From Pelagibius litoralis (GTDB taxonomy: Bacteria > Pseudomonadota > Alphaproteobacteria > Kiloniellales > Kiloniellaceae), in contig NZ_JAAQPH010000005.1 of NCBI RefSeq assembly GCF_011683915.1, positions 186,001-250,000 of the forward strand: a DNA stretch of 64,000 nt, read 5' to 3'. How positions within the stretch are numbered: the first letter of the stretch is position 1; every line of letters starts with the position of its first letter. Under the pieces are notes generated by a model. The model did no database searches. It saw only the letters and a list, made by a program, of their open reading frames with translations, and was not told where the DNA came from. A program made the translations under genes and the position numbers. Positions 39,402 through 48,217 of this stretch are shown here, piece by piece.

Positions 39402-40925
39402 ATGCCTATTAGTTATCGGGCCGTGTCCGCCATGGCAGAGACCAACGACCCGAGCGCCCTGAAGCCTGCACTAAGAATACAATGGTACATTCAGCAGCTG
39501 GCCGCAGCCATTCAAATGCTGCCGGGACGATTCCTGGCCGCAAGCGCGCTGGCCTTCGCACTCGGCGCCTGCCTTTGGTATCTGCCGGTCGGGATCTCTG
39601 CCGACGCCCGCGTTTCTTTGGTCGCTTTCGCCGCCGCCGTTGTGTTCTGGGTGGTGTCGCGGCTCGATAAAACCTTCATCGCCCTGGCCGCCCTCTGCGC
39701 CGGCGCGGTCGTCGGCACCAGCTCATTCGACACCACCGTCCTGGGTGCCCTCGGCCACGGCATGATCGGGCTCTTGCTGGCCGCCTTCGTCATCGCGAAA
39801 GCGATCACCCTCTCCGGACTCGCCCAGCGGATTACCGCCCCACTGGTGCGAAATTCGCGCAGCGTCGCGCGCACATTCTACGCGCTGACCGGCGCGATGC
39901 TTGTCCTGGCAATGGTCATGCCCTCCACCTCGGGCCGGGCGGCCCTGATGTTGCCGGTGTTTCTCACCATCGCCGGCCAGGTCGCCAATCCGCGGGTCAC
40001 CCGCGCCCTGGCTTTGTTGATCCCGACCGTCATCCTGTTGTCCTCGGCCGGGTCGCTGATCGGCGCCGGCGCCAACATTCTGGCTGCCGACGCGATCTGG
40101 CGTCTGACCGGCGAGCGTATCGACTACCTCCGCTGGATGACCCTCGGCCTGCCCTTTGCGGTGGTCAGCTGCTTCCTCTCCACCTGGGTGATCCTTACCC
40201 TTTTCCTCGGCAAAGCAGAGCGCGAACGCCCGCTGGTCAGCAGCGGCGATCAACCGCAGCCCACCCCGGCCACGCAGCGACTGACGGCGCGGGAGAAATT
40301 CGTGCTTTCAATCTCCGCGAGCCTGGTCGTCCTTTGGTGTACGCAATCCCTGCACGGCATCGACAACGTCACGGTCGCCCTGGTCGGCGCGCTTGCGGTA
40401 ACGGCACCGGGCCTGGGCGTGCTGACCTTCAAACAGGCGGTGCAAAGCATCGACTGGAATCTGTTGCTGTTCATGGCCGCCTGCCTGCAACTGGGCGATG
40501 CGTTGATCGGCTCCGGCGGTGCCGGCTGGGCCGTCGACAGCCTGTTCCGGGCGATGCCGCTTGGCGGCGCCGACACGGCCGCGCTCCTGGCCATGGTGGC
40601 GACGGTCTGTCTGCTGGCGCATCTGGTCGTTACCTCGCGCATGGCACGGGCATCGATCCTGGTGCCGATGATCCTGCCGATCGCCATCTCTCTCGGCTAC
40701 AACCCCGCCGCCTTCGCCATCATCACCGCCATCGCCACGGGCTACTGCCTGACCCTGCCGGTCAGCGCCAAACCGCTGGCCATGATGAGCGAGTTGGACG
40801 GCCCGACGTTCAAGCCCGGCGACCTGCTGGCGCTCAGCGCGGTGCTGCTGCCGTTGCACCTCGGGCTCCTGGTGATCTTCTCCCTTTATGTCTGGCCCTG
40901 GCTGGGCCTGCCGCTTAGCGGCTGA
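39402..40925 (+). CDS. SLC13/DASS-type anion:sodium symporter
   Basis: A 507-residue inner-membrane permease with about 12 hydrophobic segments in two inverted halves. The first half has VMPSTSGRAALMLPVFLTIAGQ and SSAGSLIGAGANILAADAIW, the second LVVTSRMARASILVPMILPIA and TGYCLTLPVSAKPLAMM; these are the substrate and sodium loops of the divalent-anion symporter superfamily. Typical cargo is dicarboxylates, sulfate or glycerate-like acids. GTTAGGAAAG precedes the ATG. The glycerate kinase gene follows by 49 bases, which suggests uptake and then phosphorylation of glycerate or a precursor such as tartronate or hydroxypyruvate. Confidence 0.85.
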   Translation: MPISYRAVSAMAETNDPSALKPALRIQWYIQQLAAAIQMLPGRFLAASALAFALGACLWYLPVGISADARVSLVAFAAAVVFWVVSRLDKTFIALAALCAGAVVGTSSFDTTVLGALGHGMIGLLLAAFVIAKAITLSGLAQRITAPLVRNSRSVARTFYALTGAMLVLAMVMPSTSGRAALMLPVFLTIAGQVANPRVTRALALLIPTVILLSSAGSLIGAGANILAADAIWRLTGERIDYLRWMTLGLPFAVVSCFLSTWVILTLFLGKAERERPLVSSGDQPQPTPATQRLTAREKFVLSISASLVVLWCTQSLHGIDNVTVALVGALAVTAPGLGVLTFKQAVQSIDWNLLLFMAACLQLGDALIGSGGAGWAVDSLFRAMPLGGADTAALLAMVATVCLLAHLVVTSRMARASILVPMILPIAISLGYNPAAFAIITAIATGYCLTLPVSAKPLAMMSELDGPTFKPGDLLALSAVLLPLHLGLLVIFSLYVWPWLGLPLSG

Positions 40926-40974
40926 AAATCCCACCGCCCCTCACCCCCAAACCCTCAACAAAGGAGTTCTCAAA

Positions 40975-42153
40975 ATGCGCGTGCTGATCGCCCCCTCAGG
41001 CTTCAAAGAAGGTCTTAGCGCACCGCAGGCGGCTGATTGCATCGAGCACGGTGTGCTGACCGCCATGCCCGACGCACAGATCACCAAGATTCCCATGGTC
41101 GATGGCGGCGAGGGATTCACCAGGGGACTTGTCGCCATCACCGGCGGCACGCTGCACCACGCCCGGGTGACCGGGCCGGTGGTGGACATGGTCGATGCAC
41201 ACTTCGGCTTCCTGGGCGGCAGCGACCGCAAGACGGCGGTGATCGAAATGGCGGCGGCGGCCGGCCTGCGCCTGGTACCGAAAGACCGGCGCGACCCGCG
41301 GCACACCACCAGTTTCGGGGTCGGTGAGCTGATCTCTCACGCACTGGACGCCGGGGCGGAGCGCATCATTGTCGGTTGCGGCGATTCGGGCATCAACGAT
41401 GGCGGCGCCGGCATGGCCCAGGCGCTCGGCGTTCGCCTGATCGACGATTGCGGCCAGCATCTCGGCCCGGGCGGGTCGGAACTTGCACGCCTGCACCACA
41501 TCGACCTGTCGGACCGCGATCCGCGGCTGGACGGTGTCCGTATCGATGCCGCGGTCAACTGGAAGAACGTATTGCTTGGCCGGCGCGGCGTGGCGCGGGT
41601 TTTCGGGCCGCAGAAGGGGGCGACGCCAGCACAGGTCGAGGAACTTGAGCGGTCGCTGGAAACCTATGCAGCGCTGATCCGCCGGGATGTCGGACCCGAC
41701 ATCGGCCGGGAACCCGGTTGCGGCGCTTCGGGTGGCCTCGGCGCCGGGCTCAAGGCCCTGATCGGTGCCAGGCTGCATCCGCGCTACGACATCGTGATGC
41801 AATACTTCGACATCGAACGCCAACTGCGGAAAGTCGATCTGGTGCTGACGGCAGAGGGCAGACTTGACGATCAGACGCCCTACGGCAAGGTGCCGGTGGA
41901 GGTCGCGACCCGCGCCAAGCGCCACGGCGTTCCGGTCATCGTGCTGGCCGGCAGTATCGGCAAGGGCGCCTATACCAACCTGAACCACGGCATCGACGCC
42001 TATGCCAGCATCATCAAGGCGCCCTGCTCGCTGGACGAGGCCATGGTCAGCGGGTGCAAGCTGTTGACCCACGCCGCCGAACACGCCGTGCGCATGGTGG
42101 GCATCGGCGCCGGCCTGTCAGACCAGGCAACCGCCCTGGCCGCAACAGGCTGA
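40975..42153 (+). CDS. Glycerate kinase, type I (GlxK/GarK family)
   Basis: A 392-residue kinase forming phosphoglycerate from glycerate and ATP. It starts with the family signature MRVLIAPSGFKEGLSAPQAA. Further motifs: IPMVDGGEGFTRGLVAITGG, FGVGELISHALDAGAERII, CGDSGINDGGAGMAQALGV, ARVFGPQKGATPAQVEELE, GCGASGGLGAGLKAL and LTAEGRLDDQTPYGKVPVEVA. AAAGGAG lies just upstream of ATG 40975, and the preceding transporter is probably in the same transcript. A terminator follows at 42198. No glyoxylate carboligase or tartronate semialdehyde reductase is next to it. Confidence 0.93.
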   Translation: MRVLIAPSGFKEGLSAPQAADCIEHGVLTAMPDAQITKIPMVDGGEGFTRGLVAITGGTLHHARVTGPVVDMVDAHFGFLGGSDRKTAVIEMAAAAGLRLVPKDRRDPRHTTSFGVGELISHALDAGAERIIVGCGDSGINDGGAGMAQALGVRLIDDCGQHLGPGGSELARLHHIDLSDRDPRLDGVRIDAAVNWKNVLLGRRGVARVFGPQKGATPAQVEELERSLETYAALIRRDVGPDIGREPGCGASGGLGAGLKALIGARLHPRYDIVMQYFDIERQLRKVDLVLTAEGRLDDQTPYGKVPVEVATRAKRHGVPVIVLAGSIGKGAYTNLNHGIDAYASIIKAPCSLDEAMVSGCKLLTHAAEHAVRMVGIGAGLSDQATALAATG

Positions 42154-42197
42154 CGGCCAAGGCGAGAGCCAGGGCTGCGACCGGCCCGCCGGAAGAA

Positions 42198-42221
42198 GCC
42201 CCGGCCCTGCAAGGCCGGGGC
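42198..42221. terminator. Hairpin between glycerate kinase and methyltransferase genes
   Basis: GCCCCGGCC (42198-42206), a 6-base loop, GGCCGGGGC (42213-42221): a perfect stem between convergent stops. There is no clear T tract. Confidence 0.6.
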
Positions 42222-42229
42222 CGCCCGGC

Positions 42230-43084
42230 TCAGGCTTTCCGGATCACCACTTCGACGTATTCCGAGGGCACCACCAGCGTGCCGTCGGTGGCGACATTGA
42301 AGCGGTCCAGCAGAGCGCGCAGATCGGTATCGAGGGCACCGCCGGCATCCCCCAGAGCCAGAAAGGCTTTGTGTATCGGCCCATAGTAGGTCCGGAAGAC
42401 TTCCATGAAATGATCCGCCGAGTGATAGCGGAAATTAAACAGGCGCGGCGTCAGTTCGATGGAAGCCGCCGTGTCACCGAACAAGTCCTCCAGGGCTTCG
42501 CGGGTGCCCCAGAGGGCCGGAGACCTCATCCCGGGTGCCGGCGGGATATGCTTTCCAATGGTCTTGAAGACTTGGCCGATGAAGCCCGGCGGTGTCCAGT
42601 TGGCCAGGGCAATTCGCCCGCCGGAACGGCATACCCGGCTGAGTTCCGCCGCGGCTTTTGCCTGGTCGGGCGTGAACATGACCCCGAAGGTGGAAAGCAC
42701 GGCATCGAAACTGCCCTCGTCGAAGGGCAAGGCTTCTGCATCGGCAATCTGGAAAGCAACGTCCAGGTGCTCCGCTGCCGCCCGCTCGCGGCTCTTGTTC
42801 AGCAGGCTCTCGACATAATCGGTGGAGGTGACGCTACAGAAGCGGCGCGCGGCGGCCAGGGTCGCATTACCGTTTCCGGCAGCCACATCCAGAACCTTGC
42901 TGCCGGACCGCAGGTCCAGGGTCTCGCAGAGCTGTTCACCGACGATCTGAAGCGTCGTGCCCACCACGGCATAGTCGCCGGAGGCCCAGGCCGCCTGCTG
43001 CTTTTCTTTCACCGCGGCCAGGGTCGGGGCCGGGGCGGCGGTCGGAGTGGGGACCGTATCACTTGGTTTCAATTGGGCAGTCAT
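42230..43084 (-). CDS. Class I SAM-dependent methyltransferase
   Basis: A 284-residue cytoplasmic methyltransferase. Motif I is VLDVAAGNGNATLAAAR (about residue 67), the acidic loop SVTSTDYVESLL, motif II ADAEALPFDEGSFDAVLSTF and motif III RVCRSGGRIALANWTPPGF, the UbiE/methyltransferase type 11 arrangement. The C-terminal part resembles methyltransferases acting on small molecules. The start is ATG 43084 with GGAAAGGAAC; it opens with a Pro/Ala/Thr-rich tail of about 30 residues. It is divergent from the HxlR regulator across 189 bases and is likely its target. Substrate unknown. Confidence 0.88.
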   Translation of the reverse strand: MTAQLKPSDTVPTPTAAPAPTLAAVKEKQQAAWASGDYAVVGTTLQIVGEQLCETLDLRSGSKVLDVAAGNGNATLAAARRFCSVTSTDYVESLLNKSRERAAAEHLDVAFQIADAEALPFDEGSFDAVLSTFGVMFTPDQAKAAAELSRVCRSGGRIALANWTPPGFIGQVFKTIGKHIPPAPGMRSPALWGTREALEDLFGDTAASIELTPRLFNFRYHSADHFMEVFRTYYGPIHKAFLALGDAGGALDTDLRALLDRFNVATDGTLVVPSEYVEVVIRKA

Positions 43085-43273
43085 GAATAAGTTCCTTTCC
43101 AACCCCCCAAGAGCGCAGAGGCCGGAGGGGCTGTATCAACGCGGCGACAGGCAGATGCCACAGAGGGCTTGGCGTCCTCTAGTTCTGGAACTGAATCGAC
43201 CCGGTATAGAATCTGAACTGACAGGGCCGCGGGTTTGGCAGTAAGCTCGAACCGAAAAGGGGAGGATCAAAAA

Positions 43274-43972
43274 ATGACTGGAGGAAGCTACCAGCAGTTC
43301 TGTCCCGTCGCGATGGCAGCCGAGGTTCTCGGCGCCCGCTGGACGATCGTCTTGATCCGTGAGCTGGTTGCGGGCTCGACCCGCTTCAACGAGTTGCGCC
43401 GCGGCGTACCGCGCATGTCGCCGGCGCTGTTATCGAAGCGCCTGAAAGAACTTGAAGACTGCGGGGTCGTTCAGCGCAGGCCGGTGCCGCGCGAACCGGA
43501 AGTCATGGAGTACCGCCTGACCCGGTCAGGCAAGGAACTCGCGCCGATCATCGAGGCGATCGGGATCTGGGGTCATCGCTGGACCGAGACCAAGCCGCAG
43601 CTTGAGAACCTGGACGCGGAGCTTCTCATGTGGGACATGCGCCGGAACATCCAGGTGCCCGAACTACCGGCGCGCCGAAACGTCATCCAGTTCATCTATC
43701 CCGAACACCGGGCAGCGGAGCGCAACTGGTGGATCGTCGTCGACCCGAAAAGCGGTGCCGACCTCTGCAGGGTCGAGCCGGGTTTCAACGTCGACCTCTT
43801 CGTCCGCACCGACCTGCGGACCATGACGGCAATCTGGATGGGCCTCGACACAGTCACAAAGGCCGTTGACGATGGCAGATTGGCGCTGACCGGCGACAAG
43901 GAGCTTCAGAAAAACCTCCTGAAATGGCTCGGTCTCAGCACACTTGCTGGGGTCAAAAAGCAAGTGGCCTAA
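43274..43972 (+). CDS. HxlR-family regulator with C-terminal SCP2-like extension
   Basis: A 232-residue regulator. Residues 1-105 are a HxlR winged helix: FCPVAMAAEVLGARWTIVLIRELVAGSTRFNELRRG, MSPALLSKRLKELEDCGVV and YRLTRSGKELAPIIEAIGIWG. Unlike most HxlR proteins (about 110-130 residues), it continues for another 125 residues. This tail ends DLRTMTAIWMGLDTVTKAV and GDKELQKNLLKWLGLSTL, which looks like an SCP2/sterol-carrier-like ligand pocket. It could sense a hydrophobic molecule. GGGGAGGAT precedes ATG 43274. Divergent from the methyltransferase gene. Confidence 0.85.
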   Translation: MTGGSYQQFCPVAMAAEVLGARWTIVLIRELVAGSTRFNELRRGVPRMSPALLSKRLKELEDCGVVQRRPVPREPEVMEYRLTRSGKELAPIIEAIGIWGHRWTETKPQLENLDAELLMWDMRRNIQVPELPARRNVIQFIYPEHRAAERNWWIVVDPKSGADLCRVEPGFNVDLFVRTDLRTMTAIWMGLDTVTKAVDDGRLALTGDKELQKNLLKWLGLSTLAGVKKQVA

Positions 43973-44096
43973 ACCTCACCCGGCTGCTCCGTGCCGCCGG
44001 TACGCGAACCCGGTTGCCCGGGTGTTGTTATCGACGGAAGGCGGCAAACTGTCCTCCGTCGATGGCGCCCGCTCCTGCATCCGCAGGGCCGCTGCG

Positions 44097-44312
44097 CTAG
44101 TGCTTGAAAAAATCCGTAACCGGAAGCTCGAAAATCTCTGCGAGCCTGTAGAGCAGACCGGCCGGCATTCTTTGCTCGTCTTCCTCGAAAAGCTTTACCT
44201 GCTCCGGGCTTACCCCAAGCAAGGAGCCGACTTGGTCAAGGCTCAGATTTCTCTCCAGGCGCGCCTCGTTGATCTGCTTTCCCACACGATGATCTACCAG
44301 ACTCAAACTCAC
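44097..44312 (-). CDS. Small XRE-family (Cro/CI-like) regulator
   Basis: A 71-residue protein that is essentially one helix-turn-helix domain: VGKQINEARLERNLSLDQVGSLLGVSPEQVKLFEEDEQRM, followed by PAGLLYRLAEIFELPVTDFF, the normal XRE ending. The start is GTG 44312 after GGGGGA. It is divergent from the cassette B regulator with about 190 bases between, so it may take part in controlling that cassette. The 123 bases to the left hold no gene. Confidence 0.8.
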   Translation of the reverse strand: MSLSLVDHRVGKQINEARLERNLSLDQVGSLLGVSPEQVKLFEEDEQRMPAGLLYRLAEIFELPVTDFFKH

Positions 44313-44504
44313 TCCCCCGCCATCCCATTTGTTGGTTTCTTCGGTATCGCAGTTTGATAAAACTCAGGGATGAATCAAGCCTATAAGAACACACCCATAG
44401 AGGAGCATTGATTTGCTTAAACCGTTGATTCTTGGTCAGGTATGGAACATTATTGTTCCCAACCAAACTGAGCCGCCCAAGAACCCAGAGCCCGACCCGA
44501 TAAC

Positions 44505-45431
44505 TTGTACAATCTTCCAACTAACAGGTTGAAACCATTGGCTGTTCCCCCCACACCCGATGATCGCCATCCCTCGACCCTATTCGATATTCTCAAGTCC
44601 TTCACCACCCTGGCCCGTACCCTGAACCTTTCCGAAACGGTGGAAATTCTGGGCGTCACCCGTCAAACGGTGCGCCGGCACATCAAAAGCCTGGAGGAGA
44701 TGCGCGGCATCAAGCTGCTGGAACTGCGCAACCGGCGCTACTTCCTGACCGAAGCCGGGGAACAGCACCGGCTGGAAGCCGAAGAGATTCTGGCACTGGC
44801 CGAGAACTGGCTGTCGAGCAGGAGCGTGCGTACCCGAAGCCGCAGCAACCTGGACCGCATCGCCTATCAGGACGCCAACGGCTACTCCTTTCATGCCCAG
44901 CAGCACCATCTGAGCCGCCTCTGGCAGGACGGGCCTGCGATGTTGCGCAGCGGCTTCGATGCCTGGTGCCGGTCGGAACTGCAGCTTGAACATCCGGCGA
45001 TGACGCAGATGAAGCCCTACCGCCTTGTGTATCGCCAACGCAGGGACGGCTGGCTCTGTGTCGAGATCGGCGAGAAATCCTCCTACGCCACCTGGCTTGG
45101 CTGGGAATGGGCCAAGAGCGCCGTCGGGCGCTTCTCCCAGGAAGATCCCGTCGGCACCGACTTCGACAATTTCATGTCCCAGGCCTACCCGAAGGTCTTT
45201 GAGGACGGCGGCGCCAGGCTGGATCATATCTGTGGCCAGATCCCGCGCACCCGAAACGGCCCGGCCATACCGGTGCGGTTCCAACGCCTGTTGCTTGGCT
45301 GTGTCTTCCCAGACGGTGAACCGGCCCTGACGTTGTTTGTCGCCCGCACCAACCAGATTTCGATTTCGGGGCTCGATCTCGCCAAACTGCCGGCGATGGA
45401 CGACGAACTCCTCATGGAATACGAGATTTAG
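44505..45431 (+). CDS. Winged-helix regulator with PAS-like C-terminal half, cassette B
   Basis: Paralogue of the regulator at 38071: ARTLNLSETVEILGVTRQTV in the winged helix, RDGWLCVEIGEKSSYATW and FQRLLLGCVFPDGEPALTLF in the C-terminal half. The shared blocks run along the full length. The first codon is uncertain: TTG 44505 gives 308 residues; another TTG at 44529 would also keep the whole domain, and neither has a good ribosome site. The GNAT-like paralogue follows after 123 bases in the same order as cassette A, but the whole cassette is inverted. Function beyond DNA binding is unproven. Confidence 0.7.
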   Translation: MYNLPTNRLKPLAVPPTPDDRHPSTLFDILKSFTTLARTLNLSETVEILGVTRQTVRRHIKSLEEMRGIKLLELRNRRYFLTEAGEQHRLEAEEILALAENWLSSRSVRTRSRSNLDRIAYQDANGYSFHAQQHHLSRLWQDGPAMLRSGFDAWCRSELQLEHPAMTQMKPYRLVYRQRRDGWLCVEIGEKSSYATWLGWEWAKSAVGRFSQEDPVGTDFDNFMSQAYPKVFEDGGARLDHICGQIPRTRNGPAIPVRFQRLLLGCVFPDGEPALTLFVARTNQISISGLDLAKLPAMDDELLMEYEI

Positions 45432-45554
45432 CCGGCCGCAAACACAACGCCACAGTTAAAAAGTGCAAGTTGAAGGCTGGCTTCTAACCCAGCGGGCGAA
45501 AATATCGCTACCCTTTGCCGCTTACACCAATCAAAGGCAAAGGAGTGTCAGGTT

Positions 45555-46322
45555 ATGCCGGCAGATCGTCTTTTCTCCGAGATCCAGTTCATCGGCGCCA
45601 TCAACGAGATCGCGGAACGCAACGCCATCCGGATCGAGGTCAGTTCCGATTTCGACGCCTTCCGCAATCTACGCAGAAAGCAGACTGAAAGGCCGCCTCT
45701 GTCGCCGATCTTCGATCCTGCCGTTTCGGATCTCGGCTCGAAGAACGCTTTCTGGATCAAAGGAAGCAACAGCAAGGGCGAAGTCATCCATACCCAGTCC
45801 GTGCGTCTCAACGACCTTACCGGCTGCAGTCTGGCCGAGCATCTTCATCAGCGCCGGGCCGCCTACGCACCGCCCGGCATCACCGTCGACATCGATCAAT
45901 CAAGCTTTGGATCGGCACCGGCATCCCAGATCATCACGGGCGATGTCTGCTATCATGGCGAGCTCTGGTTGAAGGGTGGAAACAACGGCCTTCGTGGCGG
46001 CGGCCTGACCTCAACCCTGCCACGCCTCGCGCTTGCCCTGGCACTGCTGGAATGGTCGCCGGATTACATATTCGGCCTGGTGCACCCCCTGGCGGCCTGC
46101 AAGGGATTGGCCGCCCGGGAGGGTTACATGCACCTGGCGCCCGGCGGGATCCTCTGGCAACAACAAGACAGTACCGAGGTTTTCGAGGAATGGCTGGTCT
46201 GGATGAGCCGCGAGGACATCCAGCACGTCATGCGTTTCTCGCCGCTCTCGCTGTATGAAAAACTGGAGAAAAAGGGCAAGGCCCGCCGCGTCCTCGACGA
46301 ACGCGTCGCAGTGGCCGCGTAG
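45555..46322 (+). CDS. GNAT-like acyltransferase, cassette B (paralogue of 37265)
   Basis: A 255-residue paralogue of the protein at 37265: DVCYHGELWLKGGNNGLRGG, SPDYIFGLVHPLAACKGLAA and REGYMHLAPGG correspond block by block, as do FWIKGSNSKGEVIHTQSVRL and the C-terminal WLVWMSREDIQHVM. RGGG is in the place of an acetyl-CoA loop, with the second half like GNAT motif B. The first 60 residues are less alike, which may reflect a different acyl or acceptor specificity. CAAAGGAG precedes ATG 45555. It is probably cotranscribed with the regulator upstream. No transferase activity has been shown; GNAT fold is inference. Confidence 0.65.
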   Translation: MPADRLFSEIQFIGAINEIAERNAIRIEVSSDFDAFRNLRRKQTERPPLSPIFDPAVSDLGSKNAFWIKGSNSKGEVIHTQSVRLNDLTGCSLAEHLHQRRAAYAPPGITVDIDQSSFGSAPASQIITGDVCYHGELWLKGGNNGLRGGGLTSTLPRLALALALLEWSPDYIFGLVHPLAACKGLAAREGYMHLAPGGILWQQQDSTEVFEEWLVWMSREDIQHVMRFSPLSLYEKLEKKGKARRVLDERVAVAA

Positions 46323-46405
46323 CGCAAGGAGCCTGGTTGCTGCAAAATGCCGGGCGGATCGCCACCGTCCGGCCGGGCCGAAATCCATGCCGCGCCCGGC
46401 GTTGG

Positions 46406-48217
46406 TCAGCCGCGGTAGCGGCGCCCGCGTGAGGTCGCCTCGCCGCGTTCTTCCGCCCGCGCCAGATCCAAGGCACGCTGATAGGCCAGCATGACCTGAT
46501 GCTCGTGCACCAGTCCGCGCATCAGCATGGATTTCTTGTCGGTCACAACGGGGACATGCGGCTCGCCGGTCAGGTTGTAGACCTTCACCGCCGCCTCCAG
46601 GTGATCACCGATCTGCAACACAGCCGGCACCGCCCGGGCCACATTGGCGGCTATGATTTCGGAATCGTGGCTTGTGTCAAATGCCGCCTCATGCAGGTCT
46701 GCATAGGTGATGACACCGCAGAGGGAGCCGTCCTCCTCGACGACGAAGAGCTCGCCCCAGGGCGCGGACTGCAGTTTCAAACGCACCTGGGCGATGGGTG
46801 TATCGGGGGCAACCGCAGAGTAGCGGTCATCCATAACCGAAGAGATCTTGATGCGGCGCATCAGGCCGGTCTGGTGGCCGCCCCGTAAGGAAACGCCGCG
46901 CCGTTCCAGCTGCTGCAAAAAGAACGACTGACCGTGGACCTGCTGGGTCACGACCGACGCGATGACGGTCGCCAGCATCACCGCAATGGTGAGTTCATAG
47001 TCGTTGGTCATCTCGAAAATCATCAGGATCGTCGAAATCGGCGCCCCCAGGACCGCGCCGGTTACCGCGCCCATGCCGATAATCGTGTAAGCCCCATGAC
47101 CGGAAGAGAGGTCGGGGAACGCCTGGGTCGCCAGGACGCCGTAGGCGCCGCCGACCATCGCCCCGATGAACAGCGAAGGTGAAAACACGCCGCCGGCAAA
47201 ACCGCTGCCCAGACAGATCGCGGTGGCGGCGGCCTTGGCGACGATGAGGGCCAGCAGCAACCAAAGCGGATAGAGGTTCGACAGCGCCGCGTCCGTCGCC
47301 TCGTAGCCGACCCCCAGGACCTGCGGAAACTGAAGGGCAATGCAGCCCAGCAAAAACCCGCCGAAGGCCGGGCCGGACCAGGAGGGGATCGCCAGCCTGC
47401 CCACCACGTCTTCGGTGAAGATGATCGAGCGCATAAAGAGGATCGCCGCAACCGCCGAGACCAGCCCCAGCAGCGCAAAAGCGGGGAATTCCCAGAACGA
47501 GACGATCGACCAGTTCTCCGGCAGAATAAAGGCGGGAAAGTCGCCATAGCGCGCCCGGCTGATCAAGGTTCCGGTCACCGAAGCGATCACGATGGGGGCA
47601 AAGGCGGAGAGCGCATAGTGGCCCACCACCACCTCCAGGGCGAAGAAAGTTCCGGCGATCGGCGCGTTGAAAGACGCGGCCACGCCCGCCGCCACACCGC
47701 AACCCAGCAGCGTCCGGGCCAGCACGCGGCCCAGATGCAGCCGCTTGGCCACCCAGGAACCCAGGCAGGCGCCCAGGTGTACCACCGGCCCTTCACGACC
47801 TACAGAGGCGCCAAAACCGATCGAAGCGGCACTGGCAACAGCGGCACGTATGCCGACAGTCAGCGACATGCGCCCGTCCCGCAGGGCGGAAGCCTCCATG
47901 ACATGGGCGACGCCCTGCGGCTTGCCGTCCGGCAGGGCAAAGCGGATGAAGAGACCGATCGCAAGGCCGCCCAGCGTGGGCACCAGGAGCAGGTGCCACC
48001 AGGCAAGACCGCTGGCTTCGCTGGCCACCTGCTCGCCGCCGAAACCGTAGACCAGCCATTGGATGCCGGCGATCGCATCGCGAAAAGCGATTGCCGCCCC
48101 ACCGGCGGCCGCCCCGATGACAACGGCAAGAACCGAGAGAACGACCTGGTCGTTACGCCCGAAACGCAACAGGGGAATGACTACGCGTTTGCGAAGAACG
48201 CGGCCCGGTCTCACCAC
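46406..48217 (-). CDS. ClC-family chloride channel/transporter with C-terminal CBS pair
   Basis: A 603-residue membrane protein. The ClC core (about 20-430) has GREGPVVHLGA with the gating glutamate Glu142, FNAPIAGTFFALEVVVGHY, and GSGFAGGVFSPSLFIGAMVGG. Two CBS domains follow (IKISSVMDDRYSAVAPDTPIAQVRL and DLHEAAFDTSHDSEIIAANVARAV onwards). At the position of the internal proton glutamate of E. coli ClcA (Glu203), this protein has Val196, as channel-type ClCs do; the E. coli GSGIP anion loop reads GKPQG. The start is GTG 48217. It may conduct chloride passively, under adenine-nucleotide control by the CBS pair. Confidence 0.93.
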   Translation of the reverse strand: MVRPGRVLRKRVVIPLLRFGRNDQVVLSVLAVVIGAAAGGAAIAFRDAIAGIQWLVYGFGGEQVASEASGLAWWHLLLVPTLGGLAIGLFIRFALPDGKPQGVAHVMEASALRDGRMSLTVGIRAAVASAASIGFGASVGREGPVVHLGACLGSWVAKRLHLGRVLARTLLGCGVAAGVAASFNAPIAGTFFALEVVVGHYALSAFAPIVIASVTGTLISRARYGDFPAFILPENWSIVSFWEFPAFALLGLVSAVAAILFMRSIIFTEDVVGRLAIPSWSGPAFGGFLLGCIALQFPQVLGVGYEATDAALSNLYPLWLLLALIVAKAAATAICLGSGFAGGVFSPSLFIGAMVGGAYGVLATQAFPDLSSGHGAYTIIGMGAVTGAVLGAPISTILMIFEMTNDYELTIAVMLATVIASVVTQQVHGQSFFLQQLERRGVSLRGGHQTGLMRRIKISSVMDDRYSAVAPDTPIAQVRLKLQSAPWGELFVVEEDGSLCGVITYADLHEAAFDTSHDSEIIAANVARAVPAVLQIGDHLEAAVKVYNLTGEPHVPVVTDKKSMLMRGLVHEHQVMLAYQRALDLARAEERGEATSRGRRYRG

